A DNA stretch of 64,000 nucleotides, from assembly GCA_017549565.1 (NCBI GenBank), contig JAFYUI010000035.1:62001-126000 (forward strand), read 5' to 3'. The DNA comes from Clostridia bacterium (GTDB lineage: Bacteria; Bacillota; Clostridia; Oscillospirales; Acutalibacteraceae). The notes beneath the pieces were generated by a model. It was not told the origin of the DNA, made no database searches, and was given only the letters and a program-made list of their open reading frames with translations. Made by a program: the position numbers and the translations under genes. Shown here piece after piece: positions 35,371 through 44,581 of this stretch (within the stretch, counting starts at the first letter, position 1; every line of letters starts with the position of its first letter).

Positions 35371-35392
35371 ATAGCTCGGCTAAGGAGAATAA

Positions 35393-36085
35393 ATGAAAAA
35401 ACATACCTTTTACAGCGAAATGGCGTACATAATCGGCCTTTTTATGTTGGCTTTCGGCACGGCTTTAATGTCGCGTGGTGGGTTTGGTGTTTCAATGGTT
35501 GTGGCACCTGCCTATGTTTTGCATTTAAAGCTTTCGTGTTATTTTTCATTTTTTAGCTTCGGTTTTGCGGAATATTTGCTGCAAGCGGTCATACTAATAA
35601 TTATGATGCTTATACTTAAAAGGGTAAGGGTAATTTACTTTTTAACCTTTATAACCACAATTATTTACGGTGCGTTACTTGATTTGGCAATGATTATTTT
35701 ACCGCAAATTGCAAGTGACCGTTATGCTTTAAGAATAGGGGTTTATATAACCGGCATAATGCTTTGCACCGCCGCAATTTCGCTTTTGTTTAAAACCTAT
35801 TTACCGCCCGCAGCGTATGAGGTTTTTGTAAAAAATGTGTCACAAAAGCTTAAAATATCGCTTTTTGCCTTTAAAACGGGCTTTGATATTTCGTTTTGTA
35901 TTTTGGCCGCAGTTTTATCACTATTCTTTTTTGGCAAAATACAGGGTGTGGGCATTGGTACAGCTATATGCGCTTTAATTTATGGTGGCTTAATTGCCTT
36001 GTTTACAAGGTTTTTTGAACATTTTTTTACATTTAAAAATGCTTTTAATTTTAAAATTTTTAAAGAGAGTGAGGGAAAGCAATGA
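35393..36085 (+). CDS. YczE/YitT-like integral membrane protein
   Basis: A 230-residue membrane protein with about five to six helices and no extramembrane domain. The start FYSEMAYIIGLFMLAFGTAL and SRGGFGVSMVVAPAYVL resemble the YczE/YyaS group, whose transport or regulatory role is unknown. The AAGGAGA site precedes ATG 35393. Its stop overlaps the start of the fusion kinase gene (ATGA), so the two are coupled. A shadow start at 35284 in another frame was ignored. Confidence 0.85.
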   Translation: MKKHTFYSEMAYIIGLFMLAFGTALMSRGGFGVSMVVAPAYVLHLKLSCYFSFFSFGFAEYLLQAVILIIMMLILKRVRVIYFLTFITTIIYGALLDLAMIILPQIASDRYALRIGVYITGIMLCTAAISLLFKTYLPPAAYEVFVKNVSQKLKISLFAFKTGFDISFCILAAVLSLFFFGKIQGVGIGTAICALIYGGLIALFTRFFEHFFTFKNAFNFKIFKESEGKQ

Positions 36086-37197
36086 AAAGAAAACACAGAC
36101 TTTCAACAGCTTTGGATATTGACGATTTATTGATGGAATGCACTGCATACGCAATTCGCCTTGCAAACGAAAAATATAAATTTGACCCACCAATGACAAT
36201 TTATGAAAAGGAAAGCTGGGGAAAATTGGGTAGAAGAATTGACTCGATTTATCCCTATTTCAGCGATGCCGAATTTTACCGCACACAGCCGGTTTATGAG
36301 GGTGCAAAGGAATTTGTGCGCAAGCTTTCCCAAATGACCGAGGTTTATGTTTCAACCGCAATTCCACCCGAATTTATGGGAATCAGAGCACAGAGAATTA
36401 TGGAGGAATTTCCCGAAATTCCTGCTGACCATATTTATATGGGCGCCAGAAAGGATAAAATTCAAGTTGATATTTTATTTGACGATGCGCTTCATAATAT
36501 TATAAATTCAAGCGCAACCTACCCAATTTTAATGCGCCGCCCTTGGAACCAAGAAGCAACGGGAATTATGGCGGTTAATAATTATGACGAGTTTTTAAAG
36601 CTGGTTGAGGTTATTGCCGACAGTTATAGCACCAAAAAGGAGTTTTTAAACTTTGAAGAGCCAAGCATTGTTGTGCTTGTTGGTCCATCGGGCAGCGGTA
36701 AAAGTAAAATTGCCCGCCGTGTGCTTCAAAAAACCGACCGTTTTGAAAAACTGATGAGTTTTACTACCAACGACCCAACCGCAGTTGAAACAAACGAATG
36801 GTATAATTATGTAACCCTTGATACCTTCCGCAGCATGTGTGAAAGCGGGGAAATGTTCCAGTCGACTATGTACGCAGGGCACGGCTATGGATCACGCAAG
36901 GCGGATATTGAAGAAATTTTAAAGCGTGGTAAGCATGTGCTGACAACAATGGATATAAGCGGTGCAATGTCAATTAAAACCCATTTTAAAAATGTTGTAA
37001 CGATTTATATCAAGCGTGATAAAAAAGCGCTTATGTCAAACATTTTAAACAAAAATTCTTCGGTAGAGGATAAAGTAAACCGACTTATCGGTATCGAATC
37101 CGAAAAGAAAAACGCCGATATTTGCGACTTTGTAATTGAATTTGACAGTTATGACGGTGCAGAAGAACAGCTTTGCGAAATTCTTAAAATCTGTTAA
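36082..37197 (+). CDS. Fusion of HAD-type 5'(3')-deoxynucleotidase and guanylate-kinase-like domain
   Basis: A 371-residue cytoplasmic two-domain protein. Residues about 1-185 match HAD nucleotidases of the NT5C type, with the catalytic DxD in ALDIDDLL near residue 13 and ILFDDALHN near 130. Residues about 195-370 match guanylate kinase, with P-loop VGPSGSGKSKIARR and the family GHGYGSRKADIEEIL and TMDISGA motifs. The usual GMP-binding TTRxPR stretch reads TTNDPTAVE here, so both arginines are missing and GMP is unlikely to be the substrate in the ordinary way. The pairing of a nucleotidase with a kinase-like domain is unusual. The gene is translationally coupled to the YczE-like gene. Confidence 0.85.
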   Translation: MKRKHRLSTALDIDDLLMECTAYAIRLANEKYKFDPPMTIYEKESWGKLGRRIDSIYPYFSDAEFYRTQPVYEGAKEFVRKLSQMTEVYVSTAIPPEFMGIRAQRIMEEFPEIPADHIYMGARKDKIQVDILFDDALHNIINSSATYPILMRRPWNQEATGIMAVNNYDEFLKLVEVIADSYSTKKEFLNFEEPSIVVLVGPSGSGKSKIARRVLQKTDRFEKLMSFTTNDPTAVETNEWYNYVTLDTFRSMCESGEMFQSTMYAGHGYGSRKADIEEILKRGKHVLTTMDISGAMSIKTHFKNVVTIYIKRDKKALMSNILNKNSSVEDKVNRLIGIESEKKNADICDFVIEFDSYDGAEEQLCEILKIC

Positions 37198-37200
37198 CAA

Positions 37201-37230
37201 AAAAACTCTTGGGCTTTTCCAAGAGTTTTT
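37201..37230. terminator. Bidirectional intrinsic terminator after the fusion gene
   Basis: A perfect 12-bp stem (37201-37212 with 37219-37230) with a six-base loop and A/T runs on each side, between convergent genes. Confidence 0.92.
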
Positions 37231-37236
37231 TATGTT

Positions 37237-38307
37237 TTATTTCAAAACAAATTCTAACAAAACGGGGTTATGGTCGGAATATTTAAAGTCAGTTTTAATG
37301 TTTTTTACCTTTACCGCCTCAACATTTTCACTCGCCAAAAATCCGTCGACAATAATGGTGAAATTGCCATCTTTGTAAGGTATATCGCAGTTTCGACAGG
37401 TGGGGGTTAACTCGCCCTCATAATTCATGCAACGGCTTAAACAGTCGGGTAAAAGGTCTTTGGGGAAGGGTTGTGCCCAACCGAAATTGACCTGTGCGCC
37501 ACCGTTTAATTTTTGGGTGGAATCGCCTGTGAAATCGTGGTTAAAGTCGCCGCCGCAAACTGCGTAATTACCTTTTTCATACTCTTTTTTCATATCTTCA
37601 AAAAGCATTGTCATTTGGGCAGTTCTAATTTCATCACTTCCGCCATAAGCCGAAAGGTGAACATTAAAAAGCACAAGCTCTTTGCCGTTTTCGGTTGGTA
37701 TGCGGGAAACGGAATAGCACCTGTCAAGGTCTAAAAATTTTGAAAAGCTTTGTGAAATTGGTAAACTGCGCCTTAAAGATGATGAAATATTATATTTTGA
37801 AAGGGTTAAAATACCGCTTTTTGAAGCACCGTGCGGTTGGGTAAAGGGGTACATTAAAAAGGCCGAATTATAGTTTATCGCAAAGGCGCTGCTGTATGTA
37901 TTAAAGCGGTTTTCAAGCATTTCGCGTTGGTTTGTGTGATAACTTCGGGTTGAATCAAAATCAACCTCTTGAAAAAGGATAAAATCGGGGTTATAACCCT
38001 CAACCTTTTTAGCGGCGGTATTGATGCAATTTATAACGCTTTCCTTACTTTTGGCCCACGACTGTGTGCCACCGTCCATAAAAAATGTAAAATCGTCGGT
38101 ATAAGCGCCAAAACCAATGTTTTGAATAACGGCGGTATAGGTTTTACCAATTTCAACTTTTTCGGCATTTTCGGTGTTTTTGGGGGTGATTTTTTGGTTG
38201 TCGGGAATTCTTGAATAACTAAAAACCACATAACCGACATATCCCACAACAATTATAACGATAACAAGAAAAACTGAAAGAGTTGCTTTTAAAATTTTCT
38301 TTTTCAT
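37237..38307 (-). CDS. Membrane-anchored endonuclease/exonuclease/phosphatase-fold protein
   Basis: A 356-residue protein with an N-terminal anchor helix (about 8-30) and an exposed EEP domain. Conserved residues are visible: QNIGFG (Asn near 63), FQEVD (Glu near 115), NVHLSAYGG, GGDFNHDF and the terminal SDHNPVLLEF. These are the metal- and phosphate-binding motifs of DNase I-like enzymes. It may cut nucleic acids or phospholipid head groups outside the membrane. It is a single gene, convergent with the fusion gene; no signal peptidase site is evident after the helix. Confidence 0.88.
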   Translation of the reverse strand: MKKKILKATLSVFLVIVIIVVGYVGYVVFSYSRIPDNQKITPKNTENAEKVEIGKTYTAVIQNIGFGAYTDDFTFFMDGGTQSWAKSKESVINCINTAAKKVEGYNPDFILFQEVDFDSTRSYHTNQREMLENRFNTYSSAFAINYNSAFLMYPFTQPHGASKSGILTLSKYNISSSLRRSLPISQSFSKFLDLDRCYSVSRIPTENGKELVLFNVHLSAYGGSDEIRTAQMTMLFEDMKKEYEKGNYAVCGGDFNHDFTGDSTQKLNGGAQVNFGWAQPFPKDLLPDCLSRCMNYEGELTPTCRNCDIPYKDGNFTIIVDGFLASENVEAVKVKNIKTDFKYSDHNPVLLEFVLK

Positions 38308-38378
38308 ATTCTCACCTTGTTTTAAAGTTTACAATTTAAGTTTAGCATAAATAGTTTAATATATAAAGTATTTTTTTA

Positions 38379-38407
38379 TTTACAAGCGGGGATTTTGTTG
38401 ATATAAT
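38379..38407 (+). promoter_or_regulatory. Promoter of the dnaD-dnaC-mnmG operon
   Basis: TTTACA (38379-38384) and TATAAT (38402-38407) with 17 bases between. The predicted start near 38414 is after the TTG at 38411, so ATG 38438 is the sensible dnaD start. Confidence 0.78.
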
Positions 38408-38437
38408 AAATTGAATAGTTATGTAACGAGGTGGATT

Positions 38438-39328
38438 ATGGATTATTTTGTGAATCCCGCTTGTTTTTCGGCGGCTTTTGCGGTGCCTGTTGATGTTGCG
38501 GACAAGTATTTAAAGCTTGCAAAGGGTGAGCATATTAAGGTTTTACTTTTTATGCTTAGAAATACTGCGGCAGCATTTTCCGAAATTGAAATTCGTGAAA
38601 ATTTAGGGCTTACTGAATATGATGTGCGCGAGGCATTGCTCTTTTGGGCTGATGCCGGTATTTTGATGTCTAAAAACCATAATAATTCACCCGAAAGTGA
38701 CAAAAAGGTTTATAAAAAAATAATTAAGCCCACTCGCGAGGATGTTATAATGCGGGGTAGTGAAGACCCTAAAATTAAGTGGCTTTTAAATCAGGCACAG
38801 GTGATTTTTGGTCGAAATTTAAAATTCAGCGAAACCCAAACACTTGTATGGCTCTACGATGATTTAGGTCTTGATATTGACTTGTTGTTCTTAATTATAA
38901 ATCACGCTAAAAATGTGGATAAGCTTAAAATTTCGTATATTCAGTCCTTGGCGGTTGAGTGGCTTGAAAAGGGAATAGATACTGTTGCCGCCGCTGATGA
39001 GGAGCTTAAAAGCTTGGCTGAAAACGACCTTGCGTGGTCGGTTGTAAGGTCGGCGTTTGGCCTTCCACCAAGAAAGCCCACCAAAAAGGAAAAAGAACTT
39101 TCGGCTTTGTGGGTTAACGAGTGGCAAATGTCAAAAGAAATGCTGACTGCCGCTTATGATATTTGTGTTGACGCAAAGGGCAGTGTGATTTTTTCCTACA
39201 TTGCAAAAATTCTTGAAGATTGGCACAAAAACGGAAATAAAGCAACTGAAAATGTTAAAAAAGAGCAAAAGCACGGTGCGGCTTACGACCTTGATTTGTT
39301 TGAAAAAATGATAAATTCAAAGGAATGA
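38438..39328 (+). CDS. dnaD: DnaD-domain replication initiation protein
   Basis: Works with DnaC/DnaI-like loaders to place the replicative helicase. From ATG 38438 it has 296 residues. The N-terminal winged helix (about 30-85) shows LGLTEYDVREALLFWADAGI. Two DnaD (DnaB_2) C-terminal-type domains follow, the second around 190-270 with the KEMLTAAYD pattern. GAGGTGG lies about five bases before the ATG. The gene is five bases from the next, the helicase-loader ATPase, as is common in Clostridia. Confidence 0.88.
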   Translation: MDYFVNPACFSAAFAVPVDVADKYLKLAKGEHIKVLLFMLRNTAAAFSEIEIRENLGLTEYDVREALLFWADAGILMSKNHNNSPESDKKVYKKIIKPTREDVIMRGSEDPKIKWLLNQAQVIFGRNLKFSETQTLVWLYDDLGLDIDLLFLIINHAKNVDKLKISYIQSLAVEWLEKGIDTVAAADEELKSLAENDLAWSVVRSAFGLPPRKPTKKEKELSALWVNEWQMSKEMLTAAYDICVDAKGSVIFSYIAKILEDWHKNGNKATENVKKEQKHGAAYDLDLFEKMINSKE

Positions 39329-39333
39329 AATAA

Positions 39334-40296
39334 ATGTTAACCAAAGAGCTTACATACAAAAAAGCATTTGAAATTAAAAATAACGGCTTAAAGCAAAAAA
39401 ACGCAAAGCGAGATTTTCTTTTAAAATCGCTTTATGCCGAAAACAAGCGCCTTGCCGAAATTGATAATGAAATGTCTTCTATCGGGGCCCAGCTTGCATT
39501 AACTGCGCTTTCGGGCAATAGTGAAAAAATTGCCCTTTTAAACAAACGCTCAAAGGTGTTATCAGCCGAAAAAAGTGCAATTTTAAAAAGGGCGGGAATA
39601 GGTGATACCGCATACGACTGCTCATTGTGTCAAGACACAGGTTATGTCGGCGGTAAAATTTGCGACTGTGTTAAAAAAATTGCCGCAAAGGTTATTTTGG
39701 AAGACTTAAATCGCCAAATGCCTTTGGATGAATGCACATTTGAAAAATTTGACCTTAATTATTACAGCAAGGATGGGGAAAACGCAAGAAAGCGTATGAC
39801 CTCTATTTTAAAGCTTTGCAAGGAATATGTTAACGGCTTTAACCCTGAAAAAGCTGAAAATCTTTTGTTTATGGGCAGCCCCGGTCTTGGTAAAACCCAC
39901 CTTACATTAGCCATTGTGTCGGGCGTTGTGGAAAAGGGCTTTATGGCATTTTACGGCCCTGCCGAAAATCTTTTCAACCTTGTTTCAACCGAACGCTTTT
40001 CGGGCGAAAATAAGGGCAGCTATGAAGCAATGCTCGACTGTGATTTATTGGTTATTGACGATTTGGGAACCGAACTTTCAACCGAATTTTCGAAATCGGT
40101 TTTCTATAATCTTATAAACAGCCGTTTGCTTTCTAAAAAGCCGACAGTTATAAACACAAACCTTACTATGAAAGAAATTGCTGACCGCTATGGCGAGCGT
40201 ATTGCATCGCGTTTAATCGGCAACTTTAATGCTAATAAATTTTTAGGTGTTGACATAAGACAACAAAAGTTTTTACAAGAAAACAGAGGGATTTAA
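39334..40296 (+). CDS. dnaC: Helicase-loader ATPase (DnaC/DnaI family)
   Basis: An AAA+ ATPase that loads the replicative helicase onto DNA. The 320 residues have an N-terminal helical part with a cysteine motif (CSLCQDTGYVGGKICDC near 92-108), likely a zinc site. The AAA+ domain follows, with Walker A MGSPGLGKTHL near 185, Walker B LLVIDDLGTE near 240 and a sensor-1 NTNLT. It follows dnaD by five bases with an AAAGGAATG site. It overlaps no other gene and abuts mnmG. Confidence 0.92.
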   Translation: MLTKELTYKKAFEIKNNGLKQKNAKRDFLLKSLYAENKRLAEIDNEMSSIGAQLALTALSGNSEKIALLNKRSKVLSAEKSAILKRAGIGDTAYDCSLCQDTGYVGGKICDCVKKIAAKVILEDLNRQMPLDECTFEKFDLNYYSKDGENARKRMTSILKLCKEYVNGFNPEKAENLLFMGSPGLGKTHLTLAIVSGVVEKGFMAFYGPAENLFNLVSTERFSGENKGSYEAMLDCDLLVIDDLGTELSTEFSKSVFYNLINSRLLSKKPTVINTNLTMKEIADRYGERIASRLIGNFNANKFLGVDIRQQKFLQENRGI

Positions 40297-42165
40297 TTGC
40301 AAATTAAAAGATATTTTGCCGGCAGCTATGATGTTGCCGTTATAGGTGGCGGTCACGCCGGTATAGAAGCCGCTTTGGCACCCGCACGACTTGGTTGCCA
40401 AACCATAATGTTTACAATCACAGCCGACTGGATAGGCAATATGCCCTGTAACCCGTCAATTGGAGGTACCGCAAAAGGTCACTTGGTGCGCGAAATTGAT
40501 GCTTTGGGCGGTGAAATGGGCAAGGCGGCAGACAAAAACACACTTCAAAGCCGTATGCTTAATTTGGGCAAGGGCCCTGCTGTACACTCTTTAAGGGCAC
40601 AAATTGACCGCCGTGCTTACAGCGAATATATGAAGCACGCGGTGGAATTGCAACCCAATTTGGATGTTAAGCAATGTGAAATTGTAAAAATAGAAAAATG
40701 TGATGATGGTTGGCACTGTGTTTCAAATTTGGGCGCCGAATTCATTGCAAAAACCGTTATTTTGGCAACAGGTACATTTTTGGGTGGTCGCATTTATGTT
40801 GGCGAGGTTAACTTTGAAAGCGGTCCCGACGGTGCTTTCCCGTCTAACAAGTTATCCGAATGCTTAAAGGAAATCGGTGTGCCGCTTCGCCGTTTTAAGA
40901 CAGGTACACCCGCCCGCGTTATGCGTGACAGTATTGATTTTTCAGTATTAGAGGTGCAGGAGGGCGACGAAAAAATAGTGCCTTTCAGCTATCAAACCAA
41001 GGAGCTGCCCAAAAACAAGGTGGTTTGCCACATTGGTTACACCAACGACCAAACCAAAGAGGTTATTTTAGAAAATATCAACCGTTCACCGCTTTATTCG
41101 GGTGTTATTGAGGGTGTAGGACCTCGTTATTGCCCAAGCTTAGAGGATAAAATCGTGCGCTTTGCCGATAAAAAGCGCCATCAGTATTTTGTTGAGCCAT
41201 GTGGTGAAAATACCGAGGAAATGTATTTGCAGGGTATGTCCTCCTCGCTTCCCGAAGAGGTGCAGGTTGAGTTTTACAAAACAATGGATGCCCTTAAAAA
41301 TGTTAAGATTATTCGTAACGCTTACGCTATTGAATATGACTGTATTGACCCCTCTGCCTTAAAGGCAACACTTGAAATGAAAGAATTTGATGGCCTTTAT
41401 GGTGCGGGGCAGTTTAACGGCTCTTCAGGTTATGAGGAGGCCGCCGCACAGGGCTTTATTGCGGGTGTAAATGCCGCTTTAAAGGTGCAGGGAAAAGAAC
41501 CGCTTGTGTTGTCGCGCGCGTCATCATATATCGGCACTTTAATTGATGATTTGGTGACAAAGGGCTGCGCTGACCCTTATAGAATGATGACCTCGCGCAG
41601 TGAATATCGCCTTGTTTTAAGGCAGGATAATGCCGATGAACGCCTTATGCCGATAGGTTATAAATTGGGTCTTATTCCGCAAGAGGTTTATGATGAATTT
41701 GTTGTGAGAACACAGCAAAAGCAGGCAGAAATTGAACGCCTAAATTCTACCTTTATAGGCCCAAGCGAAGCGTTGAATTTGCTTTTGGAAGAAAAGGGTA
41801 CAGCCGCAATGACAACAGGCATGCGCCTTTCGGACCTTGTAAAACGCCCACAGCTTTCTTATAAAGATTTAGCCCCCTTTGATAAGGAAAGACCCACTCT
41901 TTCAGATGCGGTTTCAGAAAAGGTTGAAACCGAAATTAAGTACGAGGGGTATATAACCCGTCAGCAAGCCCAAATTAACGAAATGCTTCGCCTTGAAAAC
42001 AAGCTGATTCCCGAAGATATTTGTTATGATAAAATTACGGGACTTCGTCTTGAAGCAGCCGAAAAGCTTAATAAAATCAGACCGACAAATATCGGCCAAG
42101 CATCACGAATTTCGGGTGTTAGCCCTGCTGATATTACGGTTTTACTTATTTATTTGGCTAAATAA
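40297..42165 (+). CDS. mnmG: tRNA uridine 5-carboxymethylaminomethyl modification enzyme MnmG
   Basis: An FAD enzyme that with MnmE installs the cmnm5 group at wobble uridine 34. The 622 residues are full length. Hallmarks are GGGHAGIEAALAPARLG, MPCNPSIGGTAKGHLV, the catalytic Cys region near 45, and the C-terminal GRISGVSPADI-like helix. The start is TTG 40297, directly after the dnaC stop; AGAGGGA nine bases upstream serves as ribosome site. Neither mnmE nor rsmG is next to it here, unlike the common mnmE-mnmG-rsmG order. Confidence 0.96.
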   Translation: MQIKRYFAGSYDVAVIGGGHAGIEAALAPARLGCQTIMFTITADWIGNMPCNPSIGGTAKGHLVREIDALGGEMGKAADKNTLQSRMLNLGKGPAVHSLRAQIDRRAYSEYMKHAVELQPNLDVKQCEIVKIEKCDDGWHCVSNLGAEFIAKTVILATGTFLGGRIYVGEVNFESGPDGAFPSNKLSECLKEIGVPLRRFKTGTPARVMRDSIDFSVLEVQEGDEKIVPFSYQTKELPKNKVVCHIGYTNDQTKEVILENINRSPLYSGVIEGVGPRYCPSLEDKIVRFADKKRHQYFVEPCGENTEEMYLQGMSSSLPEEVQVEFYKTMDALKNVKIIRNAYAIEYDCIDPSALKATLEMKEFDGLYGAGQFNGSSGYEEAAAQGFIAGVNAALKVQGKEPLVLSRASSYIGTLIDDLVTKGCADPYRMMTSRSEYRLVLRQDNADERLMPIGYKLGLIPQEVYDEFVVRTQQKQAEIERLNSTFIGPSEALNLLLEEKGTAAMTTGMRLSDLVKRPQLSYKDLAPFDKERPTLSDAVSEKVETEIKYEGYITRQQAQINEMLRLENKLIPEDICYDKITGLRLEAAEKLNKIRPTNIGQASRISGVSPADITVLLIYLAK

Positions 42166-42241
42166 ATTTACTTTTTATTCATATTTTCATAAACTTTTCG
42201 AAATATATTTATACTATATTTGAAAAATAAGGAGTGATTTT

Positions 42242-43444
42242 GTGAACGATTTTAATTATAATAACGATTCAAATAACACATATTATGCACCGCAATATAC
42301 CCCAAGGCCACAAAAGAACAAATCGGGTTTTAGCTTTTTAACAGTTTTAATATCGGCAATAGTTGCCTGCACGGTTGGTGCGGTTAGCGCAACCATTACA
42401 ACGGCATATTTTTGGGGACAGGATGAACACGCCCCGACCGAGCATTTGGATTTGGAAAACAACACAGTCAACATAAATGTTGAAGAACAGGCGCTTTCAG
42501 TTGTAGAAGCGGTTGCCAAAAAGGTCACCCCCAGTGTTGTGGGTATCAGAACTACAACCTCGGTTACAAGCTTTTTTGGTAATAAGCAAGACGCAACAGG
42601 TGAGGGTAGCGGTGTTATTTATAAAGAAAACGGTTATATAATCACGAATTATCATGTTATTGCTGACGCTGTTACCAATCGCCAAAGCACAAAAATTGAG
42701 GTGTTTTTGGATACAAAGGCCGAAAATGCTTATACCGCAACTGTTGTTGGCTATAACATTTCAGCCGACTTGGCGGTTATAAAAATAAATGTTACAGGGC
42801 TTCCCGCAATTGAAATTGCCGATTCTGACAAGGTTAAGGTTGGGCAGTATGTTATAACTGTCGGCAACCCCGGCGGTCTTGAATTTATGGACAGCGTAAC
42901 CTATGGTGTTATCAGCGGCTTAAACCGCGTGGTTTCAAGCGATTCTGATATTAAGCTTATACAAACCGATGCCGCAATAAACCCAGGTAATTCGGGTGGT
43001 GCGCTTGTTGATGCAACAGGTAAATTGGTGGGTATAAACAGCTCAAAAATCGTGTCAGAGGAATTTGAGGGTATGGGCTTTGCTATACCTTCTAACACCA
43101 CAATAGAAATTTGCGACAAAATCATTGCAAAAGAAAATTCGCCCGAACCGTATATAGGCATTACTTTAAGTGAAAAATACACCGAAGAAATTTTAAAACA
43201 CTATGGTTATCCCGCAGGTGCGGTTGTTTTAAGTGTTTACAGCGGCAGTCCCGCTTATGAGGCAGGGCTTCGCAAGGGTGATATTATCACCGAATTTAAT
43301 GGTAAAACGGTTAAAGATTATACTGCATTTGGCGATTTGGTTAATGATTTAAAGCCAAACCAAAAGGTTAGTGCTAAAATTTACCGTGGCGGAAGATATT
43401 ACACAACCACCATTACGGTTGGTTCAAACAATGCTATTGGATAA
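42242..43444 (+). CDS. HtrA/DegP-like serine protease (S1C, one PDZ domain)
   Basis: A membrane-anchored protease for misfolded exported proteins. The 400 residues have a short cytoplasmic N-terminus, one membrane helix (about 28-52), a trypsin-like domain and one PDZ domain (about 310-395). The catalytic triad is visible: His in TNYHVI, Asp in SADLAVI and Ser in NPGNSGG. The GTG start at 42242 is placed by AAGGAGTGA. It follows mnmG by 76 bases, with no obvious terminator between, so it may be partly co-transcribed. A hairpin terminates it. Confidence 0.94.
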   Translation: MNDFNYNNDSNNTYYAPQYTPRPQKNKSGFSFLTVLISAIVACTVGAVSATITTAYFWGQDEHAPTEHLDLENNTVNINVEEQALSVVEAVAKKVTPSVVGIRTTTSVTSFFGNKQDATGEGSGVIYKENGYIITNYHVIADAVTNRQSTKIEVFLDTKAENAYTATVVGYNISADLAVIKINVTGLPAIEIADSDKVKVGQYVITVGNPGGLEFMDSVTYGVISGLNRVVSSDSDIKLIQTDAAINPGNSGGALVDATGKLVGINSSKIVSEEFEGMGFAIPSNTTIEICDKIIAKENSPEPYIGITLSEKYTEEILKHYGYPAGAVVLSVYSGSPAYEAGLRKGDIITEFNGKTVKDYTAFGDLVNDLKPNQKVSAKIYRGGRYYTTTITVGSNNAIG

Positions 43445-43450
43445 GGAATA

Positions 43451-43474
43451 AAAGGTGCTTTTTTAAGCACCTTT
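43451..43474 (+). terminator. Intrinsic terminator after the HtrA-like gene
   Basis: A perfect 10-bp stem (43451-43460 with 43465-43474) with a TTTT loop, followed by TTTCT. It separates the protease from the glycosyltransferase promoter. Confidence 0.9.
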
Positions 43475-43480
43475 TTTCTA

Positions 43481-43509
43481 TTGACCTTATGATAAATTGG
43501 CGGTATAAT
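43481..43509 (+). promoter_or_regulatory. Promoter of the glycosyltransferase gene
   Basis: TTGACC (43481-43486) and TATAAT (43504-43509) with a 17-base spacer; start predicted near 43516, 12 bases before ATG 43528. Confidence 0.8.
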
Positions 43510-43527
43510 ATGTTGTGAGGTGTTAGA

Positions 43528-44484
43528 ATGAAACGCTTAATGATAATTGTGCCTTGCTTTAATGAGCAAGAGGTTTTTGAAAATACTTTACAGCGGCTTT
43601 CAAACCTGCTGTTTGACCTTATTAAAAGGCAAAAAATTGCTGAAAACAGCGGCATTTTATTTGTTGATGACGGCAGTACCGATAATACAAGGCAGTTAAT
43701 TACCGAAGCTCACCAAAAATACAGCCATGTTTACGGTGTTTTGCTTGCCGCAAATGTCGGTCACCAAAACGCCCTTGTTGCAGGGCTTGAGGTAGCGGCA
43801 GATATGTGCGATGTAACCATTACCATTGATGCCGATTTGCAGGATGATATTTTTGCTATTGAACAAATGCTTGATAAATTTCAGGGCGGCTGCGACATTG
43901 TTTACGGTGTGCGGTCTGACCGTAAAACCGACAGTTTTTTAAAACGCACAACTGCCGAACTTTTCTATAAATTTATGAACTTTTTGGGTGTAAAAACGGT
44001 TAATAATCACGCCGATTTTCGCCTTTTAAGTGTTCGTGCAACAAAACAACTTTTAAAATATACCGAACGCAATTTGTTTTTGCGTGGCATTGTGACCGAG
44101 CTTGGCTATAAAACCGACTGTGTTTATTATAAAAGACAAAAACGCACCGCGGGTAAAACCAAATATTCGCCCCGAAAAATGATAAAATTTGCGTGGGAGG
44201 GTATAACCTCATTCAGTATTCGCCCAATGAAGCTTATTATGGCGTTGGGGCTTCTTATAATGCTTTGCTCGTTTTTAGCCCTTTGCTATGTTTTGGCATC
44301 TTATTTCTTCCGCAATGCGGGTGGTGGTTGGCCATCTCTTATGATTTCTATTTGGTTTTTGGGCGGTGTTCAGCTTTTTTCTATCGGTGTTGTTGGTCAG
44401 TATATCGGCAAAATTTACCTTGAAACAAAGGGCAGGCCGCGTTATAACATTGATGAAGTTTTAAATCACGAAAATAATGAATAA
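43528..44484 (+). CDS. Family 2 glycosyltransferase, polyprenyl-phosphate type (GtrB/DPM-like)
   Basis: Transfers a sugar from a nucleotide donor to a lipid-phosphate carrier, or similar, at the membrane. The 318 residues have a GT-A domain (about 1-230), with IIVPCFNEQEVFENTL at the start, VDDGSTDNT near 47 and the metal-binding DADLQDD near 105. Two C-terminal membrane helices follow (about 235-300). FVDDGSTDNTRQL is typical of the family. GAGGTG precedes ATG 43528. It is a single gene, flanked by terminators, so its acceptor cannot be inferred from neighbours. Confidence 0.92.
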   Translation: MKRLMIIVPCFNEQEVFENTLQRLSNLLFDLIKRQKIAENSGILFVDDGSTDNTRQLITEAHQKYSHVYGVLLAANVGHQNALVAGLEVAADMCDVTITIDADLQDDIFAIEQMLDKFQGGCDIVYGVRSDRKTDSFLKRTTAELFYKFMNFLGVKTVNNHADFRLLSVRATKQLLKYTERNLFLRGIVTELGYKTDCVYYKRQKRTAGKTKYSPRKMIKFAWEGITSFSIRPMKLIMALGLLIMLCSFLALCYVLASYFFRNAGGGWPSLMISIWFLGGVQLFSIGVVGQYIGKIYLETKGRPRYNIDEVLNHENNE

Positions 44485-44490
44485 TTTTTT

Positions 44491-44518
44491 AAAGCCCGAT
44501 GAAATTTCATTGGGCTTT
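44491..44518 (+). terminator. Intrinsic terminator after the glycosyltransferase
   Basis: A stem of 12-13 bp with one G-T pair (44491-44503 with 44506-44518) and a tight A/T loop, followed by TT-ACTT. Inner pairs may open, leaving an effective 11-bp stem. Confidence 0.85.
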
Positions 44519-44522
44519 TTAC

Positions 44523-44551
44523 TTGCATTATTATAAAATATATAGTATAAT
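44523..44551 (+). promoter_or_regulatory. Promoter of the miaB-led housekeeping operon
   Basis: TTGCAT (44523-44528) and TATAAT (44546-44551) separated by 17 bases; predicted start about 44558, before the miaB ribosome site. Confidence 0.75.
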
Positions 44552-44581
44552 AAATTGATTATATAAAAGGGAGAATTTTTG

